A DNA stretch of 64,000 bases from Vibrio sp. S17_S38 (GCF_014694375.1 NZ_JAAUWW010000020.1:1-64000), one strand, 5' to 3'. Shown: positions 1-11,399, numbered from the stretch's first letter. The notes: generated by a model not told the origin, from the letters alone. Translations and numbers: made by a program.

Positions 1-407
1 AAATGTTCCGTAAACTGCTTGACGAAGGTCGTGCAGGTGAGAACGTTGGTGCCCTTTTACGTGGTACTAAGCGTGATGACGTTGAACGTGGTCAAGTATT
101 GGCAGCGAAAGGTTCAATCAACCCACACACTACTTTTGAATCAGAAGTTTATGTTCTTTCAAAAGACGAAGGTGGACGTCACACTCCATTCTTCAAAGGC
201 TACCGTCCACAGTTTTACTTCCGTACAACGGACGTAACTGGCGACATTCAATTGCCAGAAGGCGTTGAAATGGTAATGCCTGGCGATAACGTACAAATGA
301 TCGTAACTCTAATCGCACCAATCGCGATGGATGAAGGTCTACGTTTCGCAATCCGTGAAGGTGGCCGTACTGTAGGTGCTGGTGTTGTTGCAAAAGTTAT
401 CGCTTAA
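1..407 (+). CDS. tuf: Elongation factor Tu, 3' part (partial)
   Basis: This is the C-terminal third of EF-Tu, the GTPase that delivers aminoacyl-tRNA to the ribosome; the 5' part lies before the window. The 134 visible residues start in the barrel domains ([16 protein letters not shown]) and contain the typical [18 protein letters not shown] segment and the C-terminal end [15 protein letters not shown]. The reading frame enters the window open, so nothing suggests a broken gene. It is followed by a hairpin terminator and then the S10 operon, the usual str-S10 order of gammaproteobacteria. Whether this copy is tufA or tufB cannot be decided here. Confidence 0.97.
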   Translation, partial: MFRKLLDEGRAGENVGALLRGTKRDDVERGQVLAAKGSINPHTTFESEVYVLSKDEGGRHTPFFKGYRPQFYFRTTDVTGDIQLPEGVEMVMPGDNVQMIVTLIAPIAMDEGLRFAIREGGRTVGAGVVAKVIA

Positions 408-457
408 TTGCTGATGCTTTTAGTCAACAAGACTAACAACCGTTAGTGCTAAAAAGA

Positions 458-481
458 GGGGAGCTTAGGCTTCCCTTTTTG
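458..481 (+). terminator. Rho-independent terminator after tuf
   Basis: A seven-pair stem (GGGGAGC at 458-464, GCTTCCC at 469-475, one G-U pair) with a TTAG loop is followed by a run of Ts. It lies about 50 bases after the tuf stop codon and separates the str operon from the S10 operon. Confidence 0.85.
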
Positions 482-540
482 TATCTAAAGAATAAAATAT
501 TTCTAGCATTACATATCATCGATTAATTTTCATCCTGCCC

Positions 541-568
541 TTGCATCCATTGTTTCGATCTGTATAAT
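541..568 (+). promoter_or_regulatory. Sigma-70 promoter of the S10 operon
   Basis: TTGCAT (541-546) and a perfect TATAAT (563-568) are 16 bases apart. The sequence just after the -10 (GCACCGCAC) is GC-rich, as expected for growth-rate and stringently controlled ribosomal promoters. The predicted transcript would start near 575 and carry a leader of about 275 bases before rpsJ. Confidence 0.75.
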
Positions 569-574
569 GCACCG

Positions 575-1162
<588 letters not shown>

Positions 1163-1175
1163 GGGAGAAGAGATA

Positions 1176-1805
1176 ATGATTGGTCTAGTCGGTCGTAAAG
1201 TGGGTATGACCCGCGTATTTACCGAAGAAGGCGTTTCTATCCCTGTAACAGTTGTTGAGGTTGAAGCGAACCGTGTTTCTCAAGTGCGTACACTTGAAAA
1301 CGATGGTTACTCAGCTATTCAAGTAACTGCAGGTGCTAAGAAAGCTAACCGTGTATCTAAGCCTGAAGCTGGTCACTTTGCGAAAGCGGGTGTTGAAGCA
1401 GGTCGCGGTCTTTGGGAATTCCGTTTAGAAAACGGTGAAGAGTTTGAAGTTGGCGCTGAGCTAAACGTAGAACTTTTCAATGAAATCAAAAAAGTAGACG
1501 TTACTGGTACATCTAAAGGTAAGGGCTTCCAAGGCGTAGTTAAGCGTTGGAACTTCCGTACTCAAGATATGACTCACGGTAACTCTTTGTCTCACCGTGC
1601 ACCGGGTTCAATTGGCCAATGTCAAACTCCAGGTCGCGTGTTTAAAGGCAAAAAAATGGCTGGTCATATGGGTGCTGAGCGTGTAACGACTCAAAACCTA
1701 GAGATCGTACGTGTTGACGCTGAACGCAATCTGCTTCTTATTAAAGGTGCAGTACCGGGTTCTATCGGCGGCAGCGTTATCGTAAAACCAGCTATTAAAG
1801 CATAA
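1176..1805 (+). CDS. rplC: 50S ribosomal protein L3
   Basis: L3 binds 23S rRNA early in 50S assembly and sends a loop towards the peptidyl transferase centre. The 209 residues match the family length. The [20 protein letters not shown] loop is present with Gln150, the residue methylated by PrmB in E. coli. The gene has a good AGGGAGAAG ribosome binding site and sits second in the S10 operon. A Cys at position 149, where E. coli has Asn, is a minor variation. Confidence 0.98.
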   Translation: MIGLVGRKVGMTRVFTEEGVSIPVTVVEVEANRVSQVRTLENDGYSAIQVTAGAKKANRVSKPEAGHFAKAGVEAGRGLWEFRLENGEEFEVGAELNVELFNEIKKVDVTGTSKGKGFQGVVKRWNFRTQDMTHGNSLSHRAPGSIGQCQTPGRVFKGKKMAGHMGAERVTTQNLEIVRVDAERNLLLIKGAVPGSIGGSVIVKPAIKA

Positions 1806-1821
1806 CGTCTAGGAGTAAGTA

Positions 1822-2424
1822 ATGGAATTGATGGTTAAAGGTGCTGATGCACTAACTGTTTCCGAGACTACTTTCGGACGTGAGTTTAACGAAGCTCTTG
1901 TACATCAAGTAGTTGTTGCATATGCAGCAGGTGCTCGTCAAGGTACTCGTGCTCAAAAGACTCGTTCTGAAGTATCTGGTGGCGGCGCTAAACCATGGCG
2001 TCAAAAAGGTACTGGCCGTGCACGTGCTGGTACAATCCGTAGCCCAATCTGGCGTACAGGTGGTGTTACTTTTGCTGCGAAACCACAAAATCACAGCCAA
2101 AAAGTTAACAAAAAAATGTACCGTGGTGCTATGAAAAGCATTCTTTCTGAATTAGTTCGTCAAGAGCGTTTAATCGTTGTTGATAACTTCTCAGTTGAAG
2201 CGCCAAAAACTAAAGACCTAGTTGCTAAGCTTAAAGATCTTGAGCTAAACGATGTATTAATCGTAACTAGCGAAGTAGACGAGAATCTATTCTTAGCTGC
2301 TCGTAACCTATACAAAGTTGATGCACGTGACGTTGCTGGTATTGATCCAGTAAGTCTAATCGCATTTGACAAGGTTCTAATTACTGCTGACGCAGTGAAG
2401 CAAGTTGAGGAGATGCTGGCATGA
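1822..2424 (+). CDS. rplD: 50S ribosomal protein L4
   Basis: L4 lines the nascent-peptide exit tunnel and, in gammaproteobacteria, represses its own S10 operon through the mRNA leader. The 200-residue product has the basic extended loop that reaches into the tunnel ([19 protein letters not shown]). Its stop overlaps the rplW start by four bases (ATGA), which implies translational coupling. Confidence 0.98.
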   Translation: MELMVKGADALTVSETTFGREFNEALVHQVVVAYAAGARQGTRAQKTRSEVSGGGAKPWRQKGTGRARAGTIRSPIWRTGGVTFAAKPQNHSQKVNKKMYRGAMKSILSELVRQERLIVVDNFSVEAPKTKDLVAKLKDLELNDVLIVTSEVDENLFLAARNLYKVDARDVAGIDPVSLIAFDKVLITADAVKQVEEMLA

Positions 2425-2723
2425 TCAGTGAAGAGCGTCTACTAAAAGTTCTACGTGCTCCGCATATCTCTGAAAAAGCGACAATGACTGCTGAAAAAGC
2501 AAACACTATCGTTTTTAAAGTTGCTATTAATGCAACTAAAAAAGAGATTAAAGCAGCTGTAGAAAAGCTATTTGAAGTTGAAGTTAAGTCTGTAAATACC
2601 CTTGTTCTTAAGGGTAAGACCAAGCGTTCAGGTGCTCGTGAAGGTCGTCGTTCAGACGTCAAGAAAGCGTACGTGACGTTGAAAGAAGGTCAAGACCTTG
2701 ACTTCGTTGGCGGTGCTGAGTAA
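2421..2723 (+). CDS. rplW: 50S ribosomal protein L23
   Basis: L23 sits at the tunnel exit, where trigger factor and SRP dock. The product has 100 residues and begins [20 protein letters not shown], the standard start. Its basic loop ([21 protein letters not shown]) is conserved. It overlaps rplD by four bases and is followed 15 bases later by rplB. Confidence 0.98.
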   Translation: MISEERLLKVLRAPHISEKATMTAEKANTIVFKVAINATKKEIKAAVEKLFEVEVKSVNTLVLKGKTKRSGAREGRRSDVKKAYVTLKEGQDLDFVGGAE

Positions 2724-2738
2724 CAGGAGTAGTTAAAA

Positions 2739-3563
2739 ATGGCTATTGTTAAGTGTAAGCCGACTTCCCCTGGTCGTCGCCACGTTGTTAAAGTAGTTAA
2801 TGCTGACCTTCATAAAGGTAAGCCTTACGCACCACTTTTAGAGAAAAACTCTAAAAACGGTGGTCGTAATAATAACGGTCGTATTACAGTTCGTCACATT
2901 GGTGGTGGTCATAAGCACCATTACCGTCTGATTGACTTTAAACGTAACAAAGATGGGATCCCTGCAAAGGTTGAACGTCTAGAATACGATCCAAACCGTA
3001 GTGCAAACATTGCTTTAGTGTTGTATGCAGACGGTGAACGTCGTTACATCATTGCACCTAAAGGCATTCAAGCTGGTGATGCGATCCAATCTGGTGTTGA
3101 TGCCGCAATCAAAGCAGGTAATACTCTGCCGATGCGTAATATCCCAGTAGGTTCGACTATTCACTGTATTGAACTTAAGCCTGGTAAAGGTGCACAGCTG
3201 GCTCGTTCAGCTGGTGCATATGCTCAACTTGTCGCTCGCGACGGTTCATATGTAACTTTACGCTTACGTTCTGGTGAGATGCGTAAAGTGTTATCTGAAG
3301 GCCGTGCAACTATCGGTGAAGTAGGTAACTCTGAACACATGCTCCGTGAACTTGGTAAAGCTGGTGCTAACCGCTGGCGCGGTGTTCGTCCTACCGTTCG
3401 CGGTGTGGTAATGAACCCAGTAGATCACCCACACGGTGGTGGTGAAGGTCGTACTTCTGGCGGTCGTCATCCAGTTTCTCCATGGGGTATGCCAACTAAA
3501 GGCTTCAAAACCCGTAAGAACAAACGCACTGACAAGTACATTGTACGTCGTCGTAACAAATAA
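2739..3563 (+). CDS. rplB: 50S ribosomal protein L2
   Basis: L2 is required for subunit association and for the peptidyl transferase centre. The 274 residues match the family. The highly conserved loop HPHGGGEG is at residues 230-237, and the C-terminus is strongly basic ([18 protein letters not shown]). It is in the S10 operon with an AGGAG ribosome binding site. Confidence 0.98.
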   Translation: MAIVKCKPTSPGRRHVVKVVNADLHKGKPYAPLLEKNSKNGGRNNNGRITVRHIGGGHKHHYRLIDFKRNKDGIPAKVERLEYDPNRSANIALVLYADGERRYIIAPKGIQAGDAIQSGVDAAIKAGNTLPMRNIPVGSTIHCIELKPGKGAQLARSAGAYAQLVARDGSYVTLRLRSGEMRKVLSEGRATIGEVGNSEHMLRELGKAGANRWRGVRPTVRGVVMNPVDHPHGGGEGRTSGGRHPVSPWGMPTKGFKTRKNKRTDKYIVRRRNK

Positions 3564-3570
3564 TCTATAA

Positions 3571-3861
<291 letters not shown>

Positions 3862-3871
3862 GGAGTAAATA

Positions 3872-4204
3872 ATGGAAGCTATTGCTAAACATAACTTTGC
3901 TCGCATTTCTCCTCAGAAAGCTCGCTTAGTTGCAGACCAAATCCGTGGTAAATCAGTAGACCAAGCTCTTGAAATTTTGACATTCAGTAACAAAAAAGCT
4001 GCTGAATTAATTAAGAAAGTTCTTGATTCTGCGATTGCAAATGCGGAACACAACGAAGGTGCAGATATTGACGATCTTAATGTCGCTAAAATCTTCGTAG
4101 ATGAGGGTCCTATCATGAAGCGTATTATGCCTCGTGCTAAAGGCCGTGCCGATCGTATCTTGAAGCGTTCAAGCCACATCACTATTGTTGTAGCAGATCG
4201 CTAA
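3872..4204 (+). CDS. rplV: 50S ribosomal protein L22
   Basis: L22 lines the exit tunnel opposite L4, and its beta-hairpin is the site of macrolide-resistance mutations in other species. The 110-residue protein has the hairpin segment ([19 protein letters not shown]) intact. It lies 10 bases after rpsS in the S10 operon. Confidence 0.98.
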   Translation: MEAIAKHNFARISPQKARLVADQIRGKSVDQALEILTFSNKKAAELIKKVLDSAIANAEHNEGADIDDLNVAKIFVDEGPIMKRIMPRAKGRADRILKRSSHITIVVADR

Positions 4205-4224
4205 AAGACTAGGAGAGTAAGCAA

Positions 4225-4923
4225 ATGGGTCAGAAAGTACATCCAAATGGTATTCGTCTTGGCATCGTTAAGCCTTGGAATGCTACATGGTTTGCTAATA
4301 CCAAAGAATTCGCTGACAACCTAGACGGCGACTTCAAGGTACGTCAGTTCTTAACGAAAGAACTGTCTAAAGCGTCTTTATCTCGCATCGTTATCGAGCG
4401 TCCAGCGAAAAGCATCCGTGTGACTATTCACACTGCTCGCCCTGGTATCGTTATCGGTAAAAAAGGCGAAGACGTTGAGAAGCTACGCGCAGCTGTAGCT
4501 AAAATTGCAGGTGTACCGGCGCAAATTAATATTGCAGAAGTACGCAAACCAGAGCTAGACGGTCAATTAGTGGCTGATAGCATCTCGTCTCAACTAGAAC
4601 GTCGTGTTATGTTCCGTCGTGCTATGAAGCGCGCAGTACAAAATGCAATGCGTCTAGGTGCTAAGGGTATTAAAGTAGAAGTAAGTGGCCGTCTTGGCGG
4701 TGCTGAAATCGCGCGTACTGAATGGTACCGTGAAGGCCGAGTGCCACTACATACCCTACGTGCTGACATTGATTACGCAACTTCTTCGGCTCACACCCAA
4801 TACGGTGTGATCGGCGTTAAAGTTTGGATCTTCAAAGGAGAAATCCTTGGTGGAATGCCTGACGCAAACGCTGTTGAGCCAAAGGCTGACAAGCCTAAGA
4901 AGCAGCGTAAAAGCCGTAAGTAA
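4225..4923 (+). CDS. rpsC: 30S ribosomal protein S3
   Basis: S3 forms part of the mRNA entry tunnel and its helicase activity. The 232-residue product has an N-terminal KH domain with the GKKG loop at residues 78-81, followed by the S3 C-terminal domain ([15 protein letters not shown]) and a basic tail. The ribosome binding site is AGGAG and rplP follows after 11 bases. Confidence 0.98.
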   Translation: MGQKVHPNGIRLGIVKPWNATWFANTKEFADNLDGDFKVRQFLTKELSKASLSRIVIERPAKSIRVTIHTARPGIVIGKKGEDVEKLRAAVAKIAGVPAQINIAEVRKPELDGQLVADSISSQLERRVMFRRAMKRAVQNAMRLGAKGIKVEVSGRLGGAEIARTEWYREGRVPLHTLRADIDYATSSAHTQYGVIGVKVWIFKGEILGGMPDANAVEPKADKPKKQRKSRK

Positions 4924-4934
4924 GGAGTCGACTG

Positions 4935-5345
4935 ATGCTACAACCTAAACGTACTAAATTCCGTAAGGTTATGACTGGTCGTAACCGTGGTCTAGCTAAA
5001 GGTACTGATGTGAGCTTCGGCGAATTCGGTCTTAAAGCTGTTGGCCGTGGTCGTATGACAGCTCGTCAAATCGAAGCGGCACGTCGTGCTATGACGCGTC
5101 ACGTTAAGCGTCAAGGGCAAATCTGGATCCGAGTTTTTCCAGATAAACCTATCACAGAAAAACCTCTTGAAGTTCGTCAAGGTAAAGGTAAGGGTAACGT
5201 AGAATATTGGGTTGCCCAAATCCAGCCTGGTAAAGTGATGTACGAGATGGGTGGTGTACCTGAAGAGTTGGCACGTGAAGCGTTCCGCCTAGCGGCGCGT
5301 AAACTGCCTATAAAAACAACTTTTGTAACTAAGCAGGTGATGTGA
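4935..5345 (+). CDS. rplP: 50S ribosomal protein L16
   Basis: L16 helps place the A-site tRNA in the peptidyl transferase centre. The length of 136 residues is exactly that of the E. coli protein. Arg81, which is hydroxylated by the oxygenase RoxA/YcfD in E. coli, is present in [17 protein letters not shown]. Its last base is shared with the rpmC start codon. Confidence 0.98.
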   Translation: MLQPKRTKFRKVMTGRNRGLAKGTDVSFGEFGLKAVGRGRMTARQIEAARRAMTRHVKRQGQIWIRVFPDKPITEKPLEVRQGKGKGNVEYWVAQIQPGKVMYEMGGVPEELAREAFRLAARKLPIKTTFVTKQVM

Positions 5346-5536
5346 TGAAAGCACAAGACCTACGCGAAAAAAGCGTTGAAGAGCTTAACGCTGAGTTATT
5401 GAATTTGCTACGTGAACAGTTTAACTTGCGCATGCAAGCGGCAACTGGTCAACTTCAGCAAACTCATACTCTGAAAGCTGTACGCCGTGATATCGCACGT
5501 GTTAAGACTGTTTTAACTAGTAAGGCAGGCGCATAA
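5345..5536 (+). CDS. rpmC: 50S ribosomal protein L29
   Basis: L29 lies next to L23 at the tunnel exit. The chosen ATG at 5345 gives [15 protein letters not shown] and 63 residues, the normal length; the GTG one codon earlier lies inside the rplP stop and is not needed. It overlaps rplP by one base and rpsQ by one base (TAATG), so the three genes are probably translationally coupled. Confidence 0.97.
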   Translation: MKAQDLREKSVEELNAELLNLLREQFNLRMQAATGQLQQTHTLKAVRRDIARVKTVLTSKAGA

Positions 5537-5790
5537 TGAGCGAAACTACTCGTACGACTCAAGGTCGTGTAATTAGTGACAAAATGGATAAGTCTATTGT
5601 TGTTGCTATCGAACGTTTTATTAAGCACCCAATTTATGGGAAGTTTATTAAACGTACGACAAAAGTACATGCACATGATGAAAACAACGAATGTAGCCAA
5701 GGCGACAAAGTTGAAATCTGTGAGTGTCGCCCATTGTCTAAGACTAAGTCTTGGACATTGGTAAAAGTTCTAGAAAAAGCGAAAATTTAA
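5536..5790 (+). CDS. rpsQ: 30S ribosomal protein S17
   Basis: S17 is an OB-fold protein that binds 16S rRNA early in 30S assembly. The product is 84 residues with the family motifs [18 protein letters not shown] and [21 protein letters not shown]. It is the last gene of the S10 operon; a strong terminator follows about 30 bases downstream. Confidence 0.98.
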   Translation: MSETTRTTQGRVISDKMDKSIVVAIERFIKHPIYGKFIKRTTKVHAHDENNECSQGDKVEICECRPLSKTKSWTLVKVLEKAKI

Positions 5791-5817
5791 TTTTCCGTTA
5801 TTTTTTAGTTCTTTAAG

Positions 5818-5851
5818 ACGGCTCCAAAGGTTTTTTTGGAGCCGTTTATTT
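5818..5851 (+). terminator. Terminator at the end of the S10 operon
   Basis: Eleven perfect pairs (ACGGCTCCAAA at 5818-5828 with TTTGGAGCCGT at 5835-5845) enclose a six-base loop. The stem is followed by TTATTTTTT. It closes the S10 operon before rplN. Confidence 0.9.
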
Positions 5852-5852
5852 T

Positions 5853-5886
5853 TTGACTACCTTTCTAAAAGAAACGGTGGTACAAT
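5853..5886 (+). promoter_or_regulatory. Probable spc operon promoter
   Basis: TACAAT at 5881-5886 is a good -10 followed by a GC-rich discriminator (TCGCAGCCC). TTGACT at 5853-5858 looks like a -35 but would give a 22-base spacer; at 17 bases the hexamer is TACCTT, which is weak. The -10 is therefore well supported and the -35 uncertain. The promoter abuts the S10 terminator. Confidence 0.55.
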
Positions 5887-5956
5887 TCGCAGCCCTTGTA
5901 AAAGAGGCAGCCCGACCCGTGATGGGTCTAGTTTTAATATTTAGCGGAGCACTAAC

Positions 5957-6328
5957 ATGATCCAAATGCAAAGTACACTCGACGCAGCGGATAACTCCGG
6001 CGCTCGCAGAGTAATGTGTATTAAGGTTCTGGGTGGCTCTCACCGCCGTTATGCACATATCGGAGACATCATTAAAGTTACTGTTAAGGAAGCAATTCCT
6101 CGCGGTAAAGTTAAAAAAGGTGATGTCCTGAAAGCGGTAGTGGTGCGCACCCGTAAAGGCGTTCGTCGTCCAGACGGTTCTGTCATTCGCTTCGACCGTA
6201 ATGCTTGTGTCTTGTTGAATGACAATACTGAGCAACCAGTCGGTACACGTATCTTTGGTCCTGTGACTCGTGAACTTCGTAATGCGAAATTCATGAAGAT
6301 TGTATCACTAGCACCTGAAGTTCTGTAA
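5957..6328 (+). CDS. rplN: 50S ribosomal protein L14
   Basis: L14 contacts 16S rRNA in an intersubunit bridge and is the binding site of the silencing factor RsfS. The product has 123 residues, the usual length, starting [21 protein letters not shown]. It is the first gene of the spc operon, with a GCGGAG ribosome binding site. Confidence 0.98.
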   Translation: MIQMQSTLDAADNSGARRVMCIKVLGGSHRRYAHIGDIIKVTVKEAIPRGKVKKGDVLKAVVVRTRKGVRRPDGSVIRFDRNACVLLNDNTEQPVGTRIFGPVTRELRNAKFMKIVSLAPEVL

Positions 6329-6342
6329 GGAGCGACAATAAA

Positions 6343-6657
6343 ATGGCAGCTAAAATCCGTCGTAATGACGAAGTAATCGTTCTTGCTGGTAAAGATAAAG
6401 GCAAGCGCGGTAAAGTAACTAAGGTTCTCGAAACTGGTAAAGTTTTCGTTGAAGGTATCAACCTTGTTAAAAAACACCAAAAGCCTCAACCGGCTACTGG
6501 TCAGCAAGGTGGCATCGTTGAACAAGAAGCAGCTATTGATGCTTCTAACGTTGCAATCTTTAACGCATCTACTGGTAAAGCGGATCGTATCGGTTTCCGT
6601 TTGGAAGAAGGCACTAAAGTGCGTTTCTTCAAATCAAACGGTGAATTAATTAAGTAA
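6343..6657 (+). CDS. rplX: 50S ribosomal protein L24
   Basis: L24 initiates 50S assembly by binding the 5' domain of 23S rRNA. The 104-residue protein has the KOW motif near its N-terminus ([20 protein letters not shown]). It follows rplN by 14 bases in the spc operon. Confidence 0.98.
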   Translation: MAAKIRRNDEVIVLAGKDKGKRGKVTKVLETGKVFVEGINLVKKHQKPQPATGQQGGIVEQEAAIDASNVAIFNASTGKADRIGFRLEEGTKVRFFKSNGELIK

Positions 6658-6659
6658 TT

Positions 6660-6715
6660 TGGAGTTCTACTATGGCGAAACTGCATGATTACTACAAGTC
6701 GTCTGTAGTCGCTGA
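6660..6715 (+). promoter_or_regulatory. Candidate S8 repressor site at the start of rplE
   Basis: In E. coli, S8 represses the spc operon by binding mRNA at the start of rplE, in a structure that mimics its 16S rRNA target. The DNA here around the rplE start codon (ATGGCGAAACTGCATGATTA) reads like the E. coli site, as I recall it. Conserved coding sequence alone would also explain the resemblance. Confidence 0.35.
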
Positions 6716-7211
6716 ACTGACCAAAGAGTTCAGCTACACAAGCGTCATGCAAGTCCCTAGGATTGATAAAATCACCCTAAATATGGGCGTTGGTGAAGCA
6801 ATCAACGATAAGAAACTACTAGAGAATGCTGCTAGTGATATGGCGACCATTTCAGGTCAAAAGCCACTAATCACGAAAGCACGTAAATCTGTAGCTGGTT
6901 TCAAAATTCGTGAAGGCTACCCAATTGGTTGTAAAGTAACCTTGCGTGGCGAACGTATGTGGGATTTCTTTGAGCGTTTGATTTCTATCGCTCTTCCACG
7001 AGTACGTGATTTCCGTGGTGTTAGCGCTAAGTCTTTTGACGGACGCGGTAACTACAGCATGGGCGTTCGCGAGCAAATCATCTTTCCGGAAATCGACTAT
7101 GATAAAGTCGATCGTGTCCGCGGTCTTGATATTACTATCACGACGTCTGCTGGTACCGATGAAGAAGGCCGAGCTCTGCTGGCTGCCTTTAACTTCCCAT
7201 TCCGCAAATAA
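6672..7211 (+). CDS. rplE: 50S ribosomal protein L5
   Basis: L5 binds 5S rRNA in the central protuberance and contacts P-site tRNA. The 179-residue product matches the family, with [16 protein letters not shown] at its start and the conserved [18 protein letters not shown] segment. It lies in the spc operon and is the usual point of S8 feedback. Confidence 0.98.
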   Translation: MAKLHDYYKSSVVAELTKEFSYTSVMQVPRIDKITLNMGVGEAINDKKLLENAASDMATISGQKPLITKARKSVAGFKIREGYPIGCKVTLRGERMWDFFERLISIALPRVRDFRGVSAKSFDGRGNYSMGVREQIIFPEIDYDKVDRVRGLDITITTSAGTDEEGRALLAAFNFPFRK

Positions 7212-7228
7212 GGTGAAGGGTTACTGTT

Positions 7229-7534
7229 ATGGCTAAACAATCAATGAAAGCACGTGAAACTAAACGTGCAAAGCTTGTAGCGCAATTTGCTGAAAAGCGT
7301 TTTGCTCTTAAAGCAACCATCAGCGATGTAAACGCATCTGAAGAAGATCGTTGGAATGCAGTTCTTAAATTGCAATCTCTTCCACGTGATTCAAGTGCAT
7401 CACGTCAGCGCAACCGTTGCAACCAAACTGGTCGCCCACACGGTTTCCTACGTAAATTCGGTCTGAGCCGTATCAAAGTTCGTGAAGCTTGCATGAAAGG
7501 CGAGATTCCTGGACTTCGTAAGGCCAGCTGGTAA
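7229..7534 (+). CDS. rpsN: 30S ribosomal protein S14
   Basis: S14 is a late-assembling protein of the 30S head. The 101-residue protein is the long, zinc-free form: the region that carries CxxC pairs in the short form reads [20 protein letters not shown]. It follows rplE in the spc operon. Confidence 0.98.
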   Translation: MAKQSMKARETKRAKLVAQFAEKRFALKATISDVNASEEDRWNAVLKLQSLPRDSSASRQRNRCNQTGRPHGFLRKFGLSRIKVREACMKGEIPGLRKASW

Positions 7535-7563
7535 TTGCCACTTAATCATTTGGAGTAAATCTT

Positions 7564-7956
7564 ATGAGCATGCAAGATCCGATTTCGGATATGCTGACCC
7601 GTATTCGTAACGGGCAGTCAGCAAATAAAGTTGCTGTGAAAATGCCTTCTTCAAAGCTTAAAGTTGCACTTGCTACTTTACTTAAAGCTGAAGGTTATAT
7701 CGCTGACTTCGCTGTAGATGGCGAAGTAAAACCGGTGCTAGAAGTTACACTTAAGTACTTCCAAGCTAATCCTGTAATTGAGCAAATCCAACGTGTATCA
7801 CGTCCTGGTTTACGCGTCTATAAGAATAAAGACACGTTACCGACTGTGATGGGCGGTTTGGGTGTTGCTGTTGTGTCCACTTCCAAGGGTCTGATGTCTG
7901 ACCGTGCTGCTCGTAAAGCAGGTCTTGGCGGTGAAATCATCTGTTACGTTGCGTAA
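7564..7956 (+). CDS. rpsH: 30S ribosomal protein S8
   Basis: S8 binds the central domain of 16S rRNA and is the feedback repressor of the spc operon in E. coli. The 130-residue protein starts [18 protein letters not shown] and ends in the typical [11 protein letters not shown]. It has a GGAGT ribosome binding site. Confidence 0.98.
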   Translation: MSMQDPISDMLTRIRNGQSANKVAVKMPSSKLKVALATLLKAEGYIADFAVDGEVKPVLEVTLKYFQANPVIEQIQRVSRPGLRVYKNKDTLPTVMGGLGVAVVSTSKGLMSDRAARKAGLGGEIICYVA

Positions 7957-7966
7957 GGAGTAGACT

Positions 7967-8500
7967 ATGTCTCGTGTTGCTAAAGCACCAGTTGCTATTC
8001 CTGCCGGCGTTGAGGTGAAACTGAACGGCCAGGAAGTCACTGTCAAAGGTGCTAAAGGTGAATTGACTCGCGTAATTAATAACGCTGTAGTTCTTTCACA
8101 GGAAGATAACAACCTAACATTTACGCCTAAAGATGGTGTATTTAAAGCGAATGCTCAAGCAGGTACTGCTCGTGCGTTAGTGAATAATATGGTTGTTGGT
8201 GTTACTGAAGGCTTTACTAAGAAGCTAGTTCTTAAAGGTGTAGGTTACCGTGCTGCCATTAAAGGCAATGCAGTCGGCCTAACTTTAGGCTTCTCACACC
8301 CGGTTGAGCACGCTCTACCAGAAGGTGTTAAAGCGGAATGTCCAACTCAAACTGAGATCATTTTAACTGGTTGTGATAAGCAACAAGTTGGTCAAGTTGC
8401 AGCTGACATTCGTTCTTACCGTGAGCCTGAGCCTTATAAAGGTAAAGGTGTTCGTTACGCAGATGAAAATGTGCGTACTAAAGAAGCTAAGAAGAAGTAA
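7967..8500 (+). CDS. rplF: 50S ribosomal protein L6
   Basis: L6 lies near the factor-binding site of the 50S subunit and stabilises the sarcin-ricin region. The 177 residues carry the L6 signature [14 protein letters not shown] near the C-terminus. It is in the spc operon, 10 bases after rpsH. Confidence 0.98.
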   Translation: MSRVAKAPVAIPAGVEVKLNGQEVTVKGAKGELTRVINNAVVLSQEDNNLTFTPKDGVFKANAQAGTARALVNNMVVGVTEGFTKKLVLKGVGYRAAIKGNAVGLTLGFSHPVEHALPEGVKAECPTQTEIILTGCDKQQVGQVAADIRSYREPEPYKGKGVRYADENVRTKEAKKK

Positions 8501-8509
8501 GGTAACACT

Positions 8510-8863
8510 ATGGATAAGAAAGCATCTCGCATCCGTCGTGCTACACGCGCACGTCGTAAGATTGCCGAGCTGGGCGCGAACCGCCTAGTAGTACACCGTA
8601 CTCCACGTCATGTGTACGCTCAGGTTATCGCACCAAACGGCTCTGTGGTTATCGCTTCTGCTTCTACTGTAGAAAAGGCGATCCGTGAGCAAGTTAAGAA
8701 TACTGGTAACGTTGACGCTGCTAAAGCTGTAGGTAAAGCTATTGCTGAGCGCGCTATCGAAAAAGGCATCTCAGATGTTGCTTTCGATCGTTCTGGTTTC
8801 CAATACCACGGTCGAGTAGCGGCACTTGCAGATTCTGCACGTGAAGCTGGTCTGAAATTCTAA
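8510..8863 (+). CDS. rplR: 50S ribosomal protein L18
   Basis: L18 binds 5S rRNA together with L5. The 117-residue product begins [18 protein letters not shown] and ends [10 protein letters not shown], as in the family. It is in the spc operon, directly after rplF. Confidence 0.98.
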   Translation: MDKKASRIRRATRARRKIAELGANRLVVHRTPRHVYAQVIAPNGSVVIASASTVEKAIREQVKNTGNVDAAKAVGKAIAERAIEKGISDVAFDRSGFQYHGRVAALADSAREAGLKF

Positions 8864-8877
8864 GGTAGGGTTGGAAG

Positions 8878-9378
8878 ATGGCTAAACAAGAACAACAAGC
8901 TTCAGATTTGAACGAAAAATTAATCGCTGTTAACCGTGTTTCTAAAACGGTTAAAGGTGGTCGAATCTTTAGCTTTACTGCACTAACTGTTGTTGGTGAC
9001 GGTAATGGTCGCATTGGTTTCGGTTACGGTAAAGCCCGTGAAGTACCAGCTGCGATTCAAAAAGCAATGGAAAAAGCACGTCGTAACATGGTTACTATCG
9101 CGCTTAATGAAGGCACTCTTCACCACTCAGTGAAAGGTCGCCATACAGGCTCTAAAGTTTACATGCAACCAGCTTCAGAAGGTACAGGTATCATTGCCGG
9201 TGGTGCAATGCGTGCAGTACTTGAAGTTGTAGGTGTTCATAACGTTCTTGCAAAGGCGTATGGCTCTACAAACCCAATCAATGTTGTTCGTGCAACGATT
9301 GATGGTTTGAGCGGCATGAAGTCACCAGAAATGGTAGCTGCTAAACGTGGTCTAACTGTTGAATCTATTTCGGAGTAA
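8878..9378 (+). CDS. rpsE: 30S ribosomal protein S5
   Basis: S5 is part of the decoding-fidelity region and the mRNA entry pore. The 166 residues include the N-terminal RNA-binding domain with [16 protein letters not shown] and [14 protein letters not shown]. It is in the spc operon; the rpmD start codon follows eight bases after its stop. Confidence 0.98.
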   Translation: MAKQEQQASDLNEKLIAVNRVSKTVKGGRIFSFTALTVVGDGNGRIGFGYGKAREVPAAIQKAMEKARRNMVTIALNEGTLHHSVKGRHTGSKVYMQPASEGTGIIAGGAMRAVLEVVGVHNVLAKAYGSTNPINVVRATIDGLSGMKSPEMVAAKRGLTVESISE

Positions 9379-9385
9379 GAACACG

Positions 9386-9562
9386 ATGGCAACTATCAAG
9401 GTAACTCAAACTAAAAGCTCAATCGGCCGTCTACCGAAGCATAAAGCTTCTTTGCGTGGTCTAGGCCTTCGTCGAATCAACCATACAGTTGAACTTGAAG
9501 ATACTCCGTGCGTGCGCGGAATGATCAATAAAGTTTACTATATGGTTAAAGTTGAGGAGTAA
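9386..9562 (+). CDS. rpmD: 50S ribosomal protein L30
   Basis: L30 is a small 23S rRNA-binding protein. The start ATG at 9386 gives [17 protein letters not shown] and 58 residues, close to the E. coli length. A longer reading that begins inside rpsE is rejected. The ribosome binding site GGAG falls within the rpsE stop region, suggesting coupling. Confidence 0.97.
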   Translation: MATIKVTQTKSSIGRLPKHKASLRGLGLRRINHTVELEDTPCVRGMINKVYYMVKVEE

Positions 9563-9567
9563 TCAGA

Positions 9568-10002
9568 ATGCGTTTGAATACTCTATCACCGGCTGCTGGT
9601 TCTAAACCTTCTAAGAAGCGTTTAGGTCGCGGTATCGGTTCTGGACTAGGTAAAACTGGTGGCCGCGGTCACAAAGGTCAAAAATCACGTTCTGGCGGCT
9701 CTGTTCGTCCAGGTTTTGAAGGTGGTCAAATGCCTTTGAAACAACGTCTACCAAAATTCGGTTTCACATCTCGTAAGAGTCTTGTGACTGCTGAAGTTCG
9801 TCTAGCTGAGCTAGCGAAAGTAACGGCTGACGTTATTGATCTTGACAGCTTGAAAGCTGCTAATGTAATCACTAAGAATATCGAATTCGTTAAAGTTGTT
9901 CTTTCTGGTGAAATCAGCAAGTCTGTCACTGTTAAAGGTCTACGTGTGACCAAAGGTGCTCAAGCTGCTATCGAAGCTGCTGGCGGTAAAATCGAAGCTT
10001 AA
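9568..10002 (+). CDS. rplO: 50S ribosomal protein L15
   Basis: L15 is a late 50S assembly protein with a long glycine/arginine-rich N-terminal extension ([20 protein letters not shown]). The 144-residue length is standard. It sits immediately before secY. Confidence 0.98.
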   Translation: MRLNTLSPAAGSKPSKKRLGRGIGSGLGKTGGRGHKGQKSRSGGSVRPGFEGGQMPLKQRLPKFGFTSRKSLVTAEVRLAELAKVTADVIDLDSLKAANVITKNIEFVKVVLSGEISKSVTVKGLRVTKGAQAAIEAAGGKIEA

Positions 10003-10022
10003 TCTTCGAAGGATAGGTACAG

Positions 10023-11357
10023 ATGGCTAAAAAACCAGGACAAGATTTCAGTGCTGCTAAACAGGGCACTGGTGAATTAAAGTCACGCTTATTATTCGTA
10101 ATAGGCGCACTTTTAGTATTCCGAGCTGGCTCTTTTGTGCCGATTCCTGGTATTGATGCGACTGTACTTGCCGATTTGTTCGAACAGCAAAAAGGTACCA
10201 TCATTGAAATGTTTAACATGTTCTCTGGTGGTGCTCTTTCGCGTGCATCTATATTAGCGTTGGGAATCATGCCGTATATTTCGGCATCGATTGTTGTCCA
10301 ACTGTTAACAGTAGTTCATCCAGCGTTAGCTGAACTCAAGAAAGAGGGTGAAGCCGGCCGTCGTAAGATTAGCCGATATACACGCTATGGCACGCTTGTG
10401 CTGGCAACTTTCCAAGCAATTGGTATTGCAACTGGTTTGCCGAACATGGTCCAAAATCTGGTCGTTATCGATCAAACCATGTTCACAATCATTGCTACCA
10501 TCAGTTTAGTAACTGGCACCATGTTTTTAATGTGGTTAGGTGAACAAATTACTGAGCGAGGAATTGGTAACGGTATTTCATTGATTATTTTCACTGGTAT
10601 CGTTGCAGGGTTGCCTGCTGCAATCGGACATACAATTGAGCAAGCGCGTCAAGGTGAATTGAACGTGCTTCTTTTGTTGTTGATTGGTGTAATTGCGTTC
10701 GCTGTAATATATTTCGTAGTTTTCATGGAGCGTGGTCAACGTCGTATTGTCGTTAATTATGCAAAGCGTCAACAAGGTCGAAAAGTATTTGCAGCCCAAA
10801 GCACGCATTTACCATTGAAGATAAACATGGCTGGGGTTATTCCTGCCATCTTTGCTTCAAGTATTATTCTTTTTCCAGGGACTCTAGCTCAATGGTTAGG
10901 TCAAAATGGAGAAAGTCCAACATTTGGTTGGTTGACGGATGTGTCTTTAGCTTTAAGCCCAGGACAGCCGTTATATATAATACTGTATGCAACAGCAATT
11001 ATTTTCTTCTGTTTCTTTTATACTGCGATGGTATTTAACCCTCGTGAAACAGCAGACAATTTGAAGAAGTCCGGTGCATTCGTACCCGGTATCCGCCCAG
11101 GTGAACAGACAGCAAGATATATAGATAAAGTAATGACACGTTTAACGCTTGTTGGTGCTTTATATATTACCTTTATTTGTTTAGTCCCACAGTTTATGAT
11201 GACCGCTTGGAACGTTAAGTTCTACTTCGGTGGTACATCACTATTAATCGTAGTGGTTGTAATCATGGACTTTATGGCACAGGTACAGACTCATCTGATG
11301 TCTCAGCAGTATGATTCTGTGTTGAAAAAAGCAAATCTGAAAGGTTATGGTCGTTAA
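10023..11357 (+). CDS. secY: Protein translocase subunit SecY
   Basis: SecY is the channel of the SecYEG translocon in the inner membrane. The 444 residues contain about ten hydrophobic membrane segments, the conserved early stretch VPIPGID and the region [20 protein letters not shown] ([18 protein letters not shown]). The cytoplasmic loop [14 protein letters not shown] is typical. It is co-transcribed with ribosomal protein genes, as in nearly all gammaproteobacteria. Confidence 0.98.
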   Translation: MAKKPGQDFSAAKQGTGELKSRLLFVIGALLVFRAGSFVPIPGIDATVLADLFEQQKGTIIEMFNMFSGGALSRASILALGIMPYISASIVVQLLTVVHPALAELKKEGEAGRRKISRYTRYGTLVLATFQAIGIATGLPNMVQNLVVIDQTMFTIIATISLVTGTMFLMWLGEQITERGIGNGISLIIFTGIVAGLPAAIGHTIEQARQGELNVLLLLLIGVIAFAVIYFVVFMERGQRRIVVNYAKRQQGRKVFAAQSTHLPLKINMAGVIPAIFASSIILFPGTLAQWLGQNGESPTFGWLTDVSLALSPGQPLYIILYATAIIFFCFFYTAMVFNPRETADNLKKSGAFVPGIRPGEQTARYIDKVMTRLTLVGALYITFICLVPQFMMTAWNVKFYFGGTSLLIVVVVIMDFMAQVQTHLMSQQYDSVLKKANLKGYGR

Positions 11358-11399
11358 TAGTAGCGGTTATAACTCAGATTTCATTTACGGAGTTTAGCA

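Noticed and set aside
5853..5858. TTGACT as the -35 of the spc promoter
   Set aside because: It would be 22 bases from the TACAAT at 5881, too far for sigma-70, so it is kept only as a possibility.
6049..6525. A 158-codon antisense frame across rplN and rplX
   Set aside because: It mirrors the codon pattern of the ribosomal genes; nothing supports its expression.
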